DNA of 64,000 nucleotides. It comes from Sphingopyxis fribergensis. Its GTDB lineage: Bacteria > Pseudomonadota > Alphaproteobacteria > Sphingomonadales > Sphingomonadaceae. This document shows, piece by piece, positions 27,252 through 34,261 of the stretch; within the stretch, counting starts at the first letter, position 1, and every line of letters starts with the position of its first letter. The stretch lies in NCBI RefSeq assembly GCF_000803645.1, contig NZ_CP009122.1:4626501-4690500 (forward strand), read 5' to 3'. The notes under the pieces are model-generated. The model saw nothing but the letters and a program-made list of their open reading frames with translations, had not been told where the DNA came from and made no database searches. The translations under genes were made by a program, and so were the position numbers.

Positions 27252-27953
27252 ATGTCGGCAAAAAGCGACGCGCTCGAACAGGCAGTGACCGATTATATCC
27301 AGGCGCGGACCGCGCTCGAGGCGGCGCCGGGCGCGCGAACCCGCGCCTTGGCCGACCGCGCCTTTGTCCGGCTCGCCGCGCTCGCGGCACCGCGCATTCG
27401 TTATTTCACCCGCACCTATGGCCTGGCCGATGTGGCCGACGATGCCGAACAAGTGTGCGCGATCGCGCTCCACCGGGCGGCGGAACGCTATGATCCGGCG
27501 CGCGCGCGCTTTACCACCTATATCAACTGGCAGCTGCGCGCTGAATTACAGGCGCTGCGGCACCGCCTTCATGGTGACCAGCGCTGTGCCGGGCGGCGCG
27601 ATGTGACCGCGATGCTGTCGCTCGATGCGCTGGAGGAAGGCGGCGACGACAATTGGCTCGTCGATCCCGCGGCCGAACCGGCGACCGAACAAGGCGCTGC
27701 CGACGGCCTTGCCAATCTTGTCGCCGAGCGGTTGGTCGCCGAATGGACGGCACGCCGCCGCGCCGGGTTGTCGCGTGCCTGCCGAGCCGATGGCGACCGG
27801 ATCGAAGCACGCGTCGCCGCTGAGCAAGCGCTGGTCCGCGATCAGCTGATGGTGAGCGACGCCGTCGAGCGGCTTCGCGAAAGCGACCGCCATATCGTGC
27901 GGCGTGCGCTGGCCGACATGGTTCGCCACGCGGGGTTGAAAAGGCCGCATTGA
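27252..27953 (+). CDS. Sigma-70 region-2-like regulator (divergent)
   Basis: A 233-aa protein. Residues ~50-110 resemble sigma-70/RpoH region 2: RIRYFTRTYGLADVADDAEQ, then AAERYDPARARFTTYINWQLRAELQ, echoing the FDP-G-RFSTYA-WWIR motif of primary and heat-shock sigmas. Region 4 is not recognisable: the C-terminal 60 residues include SDAVERLRESDRHIVRRALAD but no clear helix-turn-helix. The ATG at 27252 is chosen over upstream codons because GGGACAGGACC precedes it and upstream codons do not look like protein. It may be a specialised sigma or a former one. It converges on the LON gene with only 5 nt between stops. Confidence 0.6.
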   Translation: MSAKSDALEQAVTDYIQARTALEAAPGARTRALADRAFVRLAALAAPRIRYFTRTYGLADVADDAEQVCAIALHRAAERYDPARARFTTYINWQLRAELQALRHRLHGDQRCAGRRDVTAMLSLDALEEGGDDNWLVDPAAEPATEQGAADGLANLVAERLVAEWTARRRAGLSRACRADGDRIEARVAAEQALVRDQLMVSDAVERLRESDRHIVRRALADMVRHAGLKRPH

Positions 27954-27958
27954 CGGCC

Positions 27959-28609
27959 TTATTGCAGCGTGGCGCGTCCGTCGTCGCCGTCGAAACGGCC
28001 GAAAAACTGCATCAGCTGGACGACCAGCTCGGCGCGCGCGTCGATCGGCGTCGCTTCGAGCAAAGCCTGCTTAGCCGCCGCATCGAACGGTGCGACCTGC
28101 GCGATGCCGTTGACCAGCGTCGCATCGTCGAGCTGGCCGACCGAATCCCAGTCGACGACATAGCCCTGCCGCGCCGCAAAGCGCTTGGCTTCGCGCTCGA
28201 GGCTGGCGCGCTCGATGCTCGCCAGCACGGCACCCTCTTCGGCTTCGAGCTCGATCTCGGCCTCGACCTGCCGGAAGGGGGTCGTGACGTCGAGCTCGCG
28301 CCGGACGCGAAAACGCGCGACGCCCTCGAGCACGAGGTTGAAGCGGCCCTCGTCGAGCGCCTCGACATCGATGATGCGCCCGACGCAGCCGACGTCATAG
28401 AGCGCGGGCGGTTCGCGATCCTCTTCGCCGGGAAGCTGGCGCGGCTGGATCATCCCGATCTGCCGGTCGCGCGCCAGTACCTCCTGCACCATCGCCGAAT
28501 AGCGCGGCTCGAAAATGTGCAGCGGCAGGTGCAGCCCGGGGAACAGCACCGCGCCGGTGAGCGGAAAGATCGCGATCCGCTGGATGGTCAGGGGGGCGGT
28601 CTCGCCCAT
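27959..28609 (-). CDS. LON N-terminal (substrate-binding) domain protein
   Basis: A 216-aa protein made of the LON N-domain only: IAIFPLTGAVLFPGLHLPLHIFEPRY near residues 11-36 (in parts), GCVGRIIDVE, then a helical C-terminal half. The ATPase and protease domains of Lon are absent. Such proteins are common in alphaproteobacteria and their role is not settled; peptide or client binding is assumed. The start ATG at 28609 overlaps the thioredoxin gene's stop (TGATG), so the two are co-translated. Upstream in-frame codons lie inside that gene. Confidence 0.88.
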   Translation of the reverse strand: MGETAPLTIQRIAIFPLTGAVLFPGLHLPLHIFEPRYSAMVQEVLARDRQIGMIQPRQLPGEEDREPPALYDVGCVGRIIDVEALDEGRFNLVLEGVARFRVRRELDVTTPFRQVEAEIELEAEEGAVLASIERASLEREAKRFAARQGYVVDWDSVGQLDDATLVNGIAQVAPFDAAAKQALLEATPIDARAELVVQLMQFFGRFDGDDGRATLQ

Positions 28610-29520
28610 CAGCCGAACAGGATGAGCGACAGGCGGCGGCGCTGCGCCGCGACCCACGCGTCTTCGAGCCCAACAGCTTCGAACAGCGACAGAAGCTTGG
28701 CGCGCGCGGCGTCGTCATTCCATTCGCGGTCGGCGGCGACGATATGGAGCAGATTGTCGGCGGCGGCATCGCGCTGCCCCGCGCCGATCTGTGCGCTGGC
28801 AAGGTCGTAGCGTGCCTGATGATCGTCGGGGTTGGCGGCGACCGCGGCTTCGAACGCCGCGAGTTCGCCCGCGTCAGGCGCATCGGCGGCGAGCGCGAGC
28901 GCGCTTTTCGCCTGTGCGATCGCGGGGTCTTCGGCGATCTCGGCCGGGACGACGTCGAGAGCAGCCTGCGCGCCGTCGATATCGTCCGCCAGCACGAGCG
29001 CGCGAATTAGCCCGCCATGCGCCGCAGCATTGTCGGGTGCGATGTCGAGAATCTGCGCAAAGACGCTCGCGGCGCGCGGGCCGTCGCCTTCGGCCAACAC
29101 GCTCTCGCCCATTTCGATCAGCGGCGCGATCTCGATTGCGCGCGCGGTCGCCTCGCTCTCGATCGGGAGCTGTGCGAGCAGCTGGTCGAGAATCGCCTTC
29201 AGCTGGCTTTCGGTGCGCGCGTTGGTCAGGTTCGCGACCGGCTGGCCCTGAAAGATCGCGTAGACGGTCGGGATCGACTGGACTTGGAACTGGCCGGCGA
29301 TGAAGCGATTCGCATCGACATCGACCTTGACCAGCACGACGCCCTTGTCGGCATAATCCTCGGCGACCTTTTCGAGCACGGGGCCAAGCTGTTTGCACGG
29401 CCCGCACCATTCGGCCCAGAAATCGAGGATGACGAGGCTGGTCATCGACGGTTCGACGACGTCGCGGCGGAAAGCTTCGACGGCTTCCTTTTCGGTGGGA
29501 TTCAGACCGAGCGTGGCCAC
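28609..29520 (-). CDS. Thioredoxin-TPR co-chaperone (CnoX/YbbN-like)
   Basis: A 303-aa protein: thioredoxin domain in residues ~12-115 with an intact active site WCGPC (38-42) and cis-Pro in IPTVY, followed by tetratricopeptide-like helices to the end. CnoX in E. coli hands oxidised clients to chaperones and has a non-reducing active site; this homologue keeps both cysteines, so it could also reduce disulfides. Start is GTG at 29520, with CAGGAG 10 nt upstream; codons further 5' are not family-like. Coupled to the LON-domain gene, which suggests a shared job in protein quality control. Confidence 0.9.
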   Translation of the reverse strand: MATLGLNPTEKEAVEAFRRDVVEPSMTSLVILDFWAEWCGPCKQLGPVLEKVAEDYADKGVVLVKVDVDANRFIAGQFQVQSIPTVYAIFQGQPVANLTNARTESQLKAILDQLLAQLPIESEATARAIEIAPLIEMGESVLAEGDGPRAASVFAQILDIAPDNAAAHGGLIRALVLADDIDGAQAALDVVPAEIAEDPAIAQAKSALALAADAPDAGELAAFEAAVAANPDDHQARYDLASAQIGAGQRDAAADNLLHIVAADREWNDDAARAKLLSLFEAVGLEDAWVAAQRRRLSLILFG

Positions 29521-29712
29521 GCAATGTTGCTCCTGTTTTGATTTGGCGCCGCCTCCGCGCCAGCGGAAGAGACTCTTTCCTCGCTTATGTGGGAATTTCG
29601 GGCGATATGCCAACCCTTCGGAGAAAATGCGTAATCAGGGGTTGCCGAGTCAAAAAGCCGGTGCTAATCGCCCGCCTCACCCGCTGGAACCGACCGGTTT
29701 CCAGCCGCCAGA

Positions 29713-29787
29713 GCGGGCGTAGCTCAGGGGTAGAGCACAACCTTGCCAAGGTTGGGGTCGAGGGTTCGAATCCCTTCGCCCGCTCCA
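29713..29787 (+). tRNA. tRNA-Gly (anticodon GCC)
   Basis: Seven-base acceptor GCGGGCG pairs with CGCCCGC before the discriminator T and an encoded CCA. D-arm GTAGCTCAGGGGTAGAGC; anticodon loop TTGCCAA reading GGC/GGT codons; T-loop GGTTCGAATCC. 75 nt with CCA. The 3' end is a classical integration site, and foreign-looking genes follow directly. Confidence 0.97.
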
Positions 29788-29853
29788 GTTTTTCCTATAA
29801 AATCAGCCATTTAGGCAGCTCGGCGTCCGGCGCTGTTTGATGCGTATTTCGTC

Positions 29854-29874
29854 GGGCTACCACCGGGCTACCAC
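29854..29874. repeat. Tandem GGGCTACCAC direct repeats, possible integrase arm sites
   Basis: GGGCTACCAC occurs at 29854-29863 and 29865-29874 (11-nt period), 67 nt after the tRNA. Arm-type sites of tyrosine integrases look like this. With no integrase nearby the role is speculative. Confidence 0.3.
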
Positions 29875-29963
29875 GGCTGCGGGCCGTTCACCGTTGTCTC
29901 GCGTTGTGTTTGGTGGCCGAGCAAGTGTTTGTAATTGGCTCTTCTTCACGGCAGTATTATCTC

Positions 29964-30839
29964 ATGCCCGAGGAGAAGCCGGTGGAAGACCGAACGGAAG
30001 TTTTGTCGCTCCGCAGGGTTGCAGCCCGCTTCATCAACACGGATGAGCAGACTGGCCTTGCCGAACTTGACCGCATCGCGGCGGATGCCTCGCGCGTTAT
30101 CCAGAAACGATACTGGCTCTTATCTACCACATCTGCGGCCACCGCTTTCGCGACTGCCGTTACCCTACTTCCCTGGCTAGCTCTCACTCTGAATGAGGCG
30201 CCCGGTGCCGACGTGATCGGGCTGATCGGTTTGGGTTGTTTTGGTTTGATGATGGCGGCTGGCGCCTCGTGGCGCGTTTTTCAGTATGGTGGATTGAAGG
30301 CCACCACGTCGCAGAAGCCGGTTTATGCGGACCCTGAAGATTCCGCTGTCCGAAACTTGGAGCGCCTGTTCGCCATCCTCCAACTCGAATCGTCACCACG
30401 CGCCTTTTACTTCGCTCGAAATGGCGCGCGCCGCTATGTCGACCATCGTTACTTCTTCAGCAAACTTCGTGCTGCGCATGTGGCCAATGACAGCACGATC
30501 CGTAACGCCCTCTTCGGCCCCGTCGGTTTCTGGTTCGCCCCGGAATTGTTTCTCGAGGCGGACGTCGACAAACTGATCGCTGACGCCAAGGCCAAACCCA
30601 AGCGGTCTGGCGTGCTCAAGAAGTATGATTACACCGGCGCGATCATGTCGCTGATCGACCATCCCAAGGTACGCGCGCTCGACATCACTAAAAAGATCGG
30701 AAACCAGAAGGTGATCATAGGCCTGCTAGTGCATTGGTATATCGGCAGGCGGATGGAGGTCCCTAGCGACACCCAGCTTGCAGGCTATGCAAACGATATT
30801 CTGGCAGCGATCAGAAAAAATCGCTCTTCTAATTCCTAG
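29964..30839 (+). CDS. Hypothetical membrane protein of the island
   Basis: I do not recognise this 291-aa protein. It has a soluble N-terminus, two membrane helices (about residues 57-76, ATAFATAVTLLPWLALTL, and 82-103, VIGLIGLGCFGLMMAAGASW), and a soluble C-terminal part of ~180 residues with KKYDYTGAIMSLIDHPKV. The start is uncertain: ATG 29964 is chosen, a GTG 20 codons upstream is possible, and neither has a clear ribosome site. Codon use looks less GC-biased than the chromosome, consistent with transfer. Confidence 0.6.
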   Translation: MPEEKPVEDRTEVLSLRRVAARFINTDEQTGLAELDRIAADASRVIQKRYWLLSTTSAATAFATAVTLLPWLALTLNEAPGADVIGLIGLGCFGLMMAAGASWRVFQYGGLKATTSQKPVYADPEDSAVRNLERLFAILQLESSPRAFYFARNGARRYVDHRYFFSKLRAAHVANDSTIRNALFGPVGFWFAPELFLEADVDKLIADAKAKPKRSGVLKKYDYTGAIMSLIDHPKVRALDITKKIGNQKVIIGLLVHWYIGRRMEVPSDTQLAGYANDILAAIRKNRSSNS

Positions 30840-31009
30840 CCTCAATTACCGAGGAATAACGCATTTGCGTGGTTTCTGGTCGAAGCCAATTACCGGGAAA
30901 CCCCGCGAACCGCTGAAATAGGCGCTTCCGCACACCGTTGGGAATGCCGGCGCTTGCGTGCAAATGATCCTGTCGCCCGCCGCATCGCGGCAATCGAACG
31001 GAGGCGACA

Positions 31010-31177
31010 ATGGATGAACTCGCATACTCGATTAATCGCACAGCGAAGGCGCTCGGCGTCGGTCGCAGCACGATCTACAAGCTCATCAAGACCGGACAGG
31101 TCGATGCCCTCAAGATCGGGACGCGGACGCTGATCACCACCGAGTCGATCAGACGGCTGACCCAGACTCAGGCTTAG
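31010..31177 (+). CDS. Excisionase/AlpA-like helix-turn-helix protein
   Basis: A 55-aa protein reading YSINRTAKALGVGRSTIYKL, then KIGTRTLITTESIRR: the MerR/excisionase-type helix-turn-helix seen in Xis and AlpA proteins. These bend att DNA or control integrase genes. GGAGG sits 5 nt before the ATG. It is too short to be listed by most gene finders. Its presence without an integrase suggests a decayed recombination module, or a role as a local regulator of the transfer genes downstream. Confidence 0.75.
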   Translation: MDELAYSINRTAKALGVGRSTIYKLIKTGQVDALKIGTRTLITTESIRRLTQTQA

Positions 31178-31250
31178 GCCTGTTCTCCCGGAGGGCGACA
31201 CATCGCCCACCATCCCACCGACACATCCCATTTTATTGAAAGGACGCCGC

Positions 31251-31799
31251 ATGTCCATTCTGAGCAAAGCCGTCGACCGGCTCAACAATTTCTTCCGCTT
31301 TGACCACAAAGTCACCCTGCGTTTCGCCGTCGATCGATACAGCGCACCCTATGTCGTTCCGCTCATAGAGAAGCTGATCGCTGACGGTGAAGACGGAGAT
31401 ACCTACCGGTCCGCGCTAGCTGCGTGGAACCGGGCAGAGCGCCCGCCTCTCGCTCTCTATGACGGCGAAACCAGTTTCTGCCGAATCGATGGTCCGTACC
31501 AGTGGGCGGGCAACCATGTTTTCCCGCTGGGTGGTCTCGTTCTCAGCTCCGGCGTCACAGCCCACCTCGATCCTTATCAGGCGAGCGATCTTCATTTGCA
31601 AACGCGGGCTGCGATCGAGCGGGCGATTCAAGCGTGGGTTGCCGATAACGGTCTGCGCGAATGTCCGATGACGCCCGTAGCGTTTGATCGCGAAGCTGCC
31701 GATCGCAAGGCCAAGACGATGATCGCGGCAAGGGGCGACATCTTAGATCAGGATCGCATGGTTGCGGCTCCTCGCGAGGAGGGCCCGAATCATGTCTGA
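31251..31799 (+). CDS. Hypothetical protein of the transfer operon
   Basis: A 182-aa soluble protein I do not recognise. It begins MSILSKAVDRLNNFFRFDHK and has a mid-region GETSFCRIDGPYQWAGNHVF. No membrane helix or known motif. ATG 31251 has AAAGGA 7 nt upstream; the TTG five codons before it would overlap that site. It precedes the conjugation genes on the same strand and may be expressed with them. Confidence 0.55.
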   Translation: MSILSKAVDRLNNFFRFDHKVTLRFAVDRYSAPYVVPLIEKLIADGEDGDTYRSALAAWNRAERPPLALYDGETSFCRIDGPYQWAGNHVFPLGGLVLSSGVTAHLDPYQASDLHLQTRAAIERAIQAWVADNGLRECPMTPVAFDREAADRKAKTMIAARGDILDQDRMVAAPREEGPNHV

Positions 31800-32007
31800 T
31801 ACGGCTGCTTTGGAGGCAAGGTCGCGGGGCCGCGATGCTACGCATCGGACCCGTAATTTGGATACACACCTCACGCACGGGTGCATCCAGCTTTTCCGCC
31901 GTTTTTCGCGAGTACGATTCGACTACAGGGAGTGCAGCCTGCGTCAGAGTCGCGGATTTCCGCGCGTTTTCGAGAGTGCTACCCGCACTCTCGCGGGGGC
32001 GGTGTGA
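31792..32007 (+). CDS. Possible 71-aa small protein overlapping the oriT candidate
   Basis: ATG 31792 follows GAGGAGGG at 8 nt, overlaps the previous stop, and ends in TGATG shared with the next gene, so the frame is coupled at both ends. However its codons include many rare ones (AGG, CGA, GTA, ACA), and the stretch is packed with inverted repeats. It may be a non-coding oriT that happens to be open. Basic, arginine-rich; function unknown. Confidence 0.3.
   Translation: MSDTAALEARSRGRDATHRTRNLDTHLTHGCIQLFRRFSRVRFDYRECSLRQSRGFPRVFESATRTLAGAV
31833..31993 (+). other. Candidate origin of transfer (oriT) with a series of stem-loops
   Basis: Inverted repeats in order: CGATGC-TAC-GCATCG (31833-31847), GCAC-GG-GTGC (31875-31884), CGCGGA-TT-TCCGCG (31951-31964) and CGAGAGTGC-TACCC-GCACTCTCG (31971-31993). 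They lie directly upstream of the accessory, TraD and MobF relaxase genes, where oriT is usual. I cannot identify the nic site. Confidence 0.45.
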
Positions 32008-32378
32008 TGAAGACTGTCCAATACACCGTCCGCGTGCCGGCTGCGGTCGACAAGGCCATGCAAAAGCTCGCGGCCCAGCAGAATGTCACCCCTTACGAGA
32101 TGCTCCAGCGTTGCGTGAAGGCCGGTGTCGCTGCCCTGACGAACCCGCCTGCCCGGGGCACGAACGATCGTGAGTTCGTCGCCGAACTGGCGTCGGTCAG
32201 CACAAGGATGGTTCTTGTCGAACAGATGCTCGACCGGGCTCTGTTCACGGCCTGCGCCTCCTATTGCTACGCGCGCAGTGCAGCTCTCGGGGGTGGTCAG
32301 ACCGATGAGGTCATCGCTGCTGAAGTCAGTCCGGCCTATGAGCGCCAGCGCCGCCTCTCGCAGGAGAAGCAGTCATGA
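32007..32378 (+). CDS. Relaxosome accessory DNA-binding protein (ribbon-helix-helix-like)
   Basis: A 123-aa protein starting KTVQYTVRVPAAVDKAMQKL, the beta-strand then helix pattern of ribbon-helix-helix proteins, followed by QQNVTPYEMLQRCVKAGV. Located between the oriT candidate and the coupling protein, a TrwA/MbeC-like role at oriT is likely but inferred. It shares 4 nt with the next gene. The C-terminal half, ending RQRRLSQEKQS, is predicted helical. Confidence 0.6.
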   Translation: MKTVQYTVRVPAAVDKAMQKLAAQQNVTPYEMLQRCVKAGVAALTNPPARGTNDREFVAELASVSTRMVLVEQMLDRALFTACASYCYARSAALGGGQTDEVIAAEVSPAYERQRRLSQEKQS

Positions 32379-34261
32379 GCCAGCACCAGGATCGCCGGAT
32401 CCATGCTGACGCGCTGCGACGGCATTATCGGTTTAGCCAAGCAAAGCGTTTCAAGCGCCAAGCCTTGGTCATGATGGCGTCGGTCGCGCTGGGCGGTCTG
32501 ATCGTGCCTCACATGATGCTGCCCCCAGGCACGATGCAAGCGACCGGAACTTACTATTTTGCGAAGGCCAAGACCTGGTTTGCCAGTGGCACCACCGCCG
32601 AGCCTGGCATCATGGTCGACTATGGTGGCGAGAGGTATGAGGCGTCGGCTCGCATTGTTGCGGCCCACCCCTATTTTCGGGATGCCGCGGCTGCGACGAC
32701 GTCGTTTGTCGTGCGGGGTCTCTGGCTGGGCTTCGCCGGATGGTTGTCGGGCTTGATCCTTTTCCGACAAGCGATGGCCCGGCGCCGCGAGCTTGCACTC
32801 AGAGACCGTTTCATCGCCGGCACGCTCGTTACGACCGAACAGCGCCTTGCCAAACTGACCCGCCGCGAGGCTGGCGAACGCGCATTGGCGATCGGCGCAG
32901 TCCCGATCCCGACCAGACTCGAGACCCGGCACATGGCAATGATCGGGACGACCGGCAGTGGCAAGACCACCGTGCTCCGGCAAATGCTCGATGGCATCGA
33001 GGCGCGCGGCGAGGCGGCGCTTGTCTACGACACCAGCGGCGAGTTCATCGCGCATTACTACCGGCCCGAGCGCGGCGATATCATCCTCAATCCGTTCGAC
33101 GCTCGCTGCGCCTATTGGTCGCCGTTCGCCGAGATTGCCCATCCGGCCGATGCCGACCGGATCGCGAACCAGCTTGTCACCGAGACCGGCCAGCATGATC
33201 GCGACGTCTGGCTGGAGACTAGCCGTATCCTCGTGGCCAACATGATCCGGGCGCTTTGGCGAGAGGGCAAAGGCACATTGCCCGATCTGCTCGATGCGCT
33301 TCAGGTGCGGACGAAGGACGACCTGAAGCTGTGGCTGGGCAACAGCTCGTCGGCGCGAACCTTTGCCGACGACGCGGACCGCGCAACGGGAAGCGTGCTT
33401 TTCATGCTCGCCAAGGCCTCGAACCTCATTCAGTTCCTCCGGATGCAGGAGGGCGATGAGGCCCCGTTTGCGTTCCGCGACTTTATCTCCGGGCTCGACA
33501 AGCATGAGGGCCGAAAGCCGTGGATATTCGTACCGCGTAAGGAGGATTATTTCGAAGCATCGAAGCCGCTGCTCGCGTGCTGGCTGGAGTGTGCGGCAAG
33601 TGCCGTGCTCGGATTATCGCCATCGGCCGACCGGCGCGTCTGGTTCGTGCTCGACGAGCTGGCCGACCTTCCCCGCGTCGACAATCTTGCGCGTCTGCTG
33701 CCCGAGGGACGGAAGTTCGGAGCCGCCGTCGTCCTGACCTTTCAGGCGATCGGCCAGATGCGCCATCGCTACGGGCCTCAGCTTGCAGAATCGATGCTCG
33801 GCTGTTGCAACACCAAGCTGTTCCTTCAGCTGACCGACAGCGAAACGCGGCAGTGGTCCAGTAAGACAATCGGCACGTGCGACGTCGAGGTTCCGACCAT
33901 GACCGACGCCTTGGCCCATGGTGACGATAAGGCGCGCACGACGCTTGGTCGGCAACGCGAGACGCGGCCCGCAGTGTTAGAGAGCGAATTCCGTCTGCCC
34001 AAGCATGAGGGCTATCTGCTTTTCCCGGACGGCTTGCCCGTCGCGCGCATAAAGCTCTCGGCCGATCATATCGCCCGTCGTGGCGAACCTCGCCAGCCTG
34101 GCTTTGCCGAAGGCGACCCGAAGAATAGTCTGTGGCACCGGTCCGTGGAAGCGCCGCCGCCTGCTCCGCCGAAACCTGATGCGCCAGCAGCGCCAGCAGC
34201 GCCATCGTCGCCAGCCGCAGAGTCGCCTCCGACGCCGCCCGCCGGTAACGGGCCAGTCTGA
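32375..34261 (+). CDS. Type IV coupling protein (TraD/TrwB-like)
   Basis: A 628-aa membrane ATPase that brings the relaxase-DNA complex to a mating channel. Two N-terminal helices (about 28-50 and 110-130), Walker A GTTGSGKTT near 190, Walker B WFVLDELADLPR near 424, then ATPase sensor text AVVLTFQAIGQMRHRYG. The C-terminal tail from ~590 is a Pro/Ala-rich stretch of low complexity. Its stop overlaps the relaxase ATG (TGATG). Coupling protein plus relaxase without a VirB set marks a mobilizable rather than self-transmissible element. Confidence 0.9.
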   Translation: MSQHQDRRIHADALRRHYRFSQAKRFKRQALVMMASVALGGLIVPHMMLPPGTMQATGTYYFAKAKTWFASGTTAEPGIMVDYGGERYEASARIVAAHPYFRDAAAATTSFVVRGLWLGFAGWLSGLILFRQAMARRRELALRDRFIAGTLVTTEQRLAKLTRREAGERALAIGAVPIPTRLETRHMAMIGTTGSGKTTVLRQMLDGIEARGEAALVYDTSGEFIAHYYRPERGDIILNPFDARCAYWSPFAEIAHPADADRIANQLVTETGQHDRDVWLETSRILVANMIRALWREGKGTLPDLLDALQVRTKDDLKLWLGNSSSARTFADDADRATGSVLFMLAKASNLIQFLRMQEGDEAPFAFRDFISGLDKHEGRKPWIFVPRKEDYFEASKPLLACWLECAASAVLGLSPSADRRVWFVLDELADLPRVDNLARLLPEGRKFGAAVVLTFQAIGQMRHRYGPQLAESMLGCCNTKLFLQLTDSETRQWSSKTIGTCDVEVPTMTDALAHGDDKARTTLGRQRETRPAVLESEFRLPKHEGYLLFPDGLPVARIKLSADHIARRGEPRQPGFAEGDPKNSLWHRSVEAPPPAPPKPDAPAAPAAPSSPAAESPPTPPAGNGPV

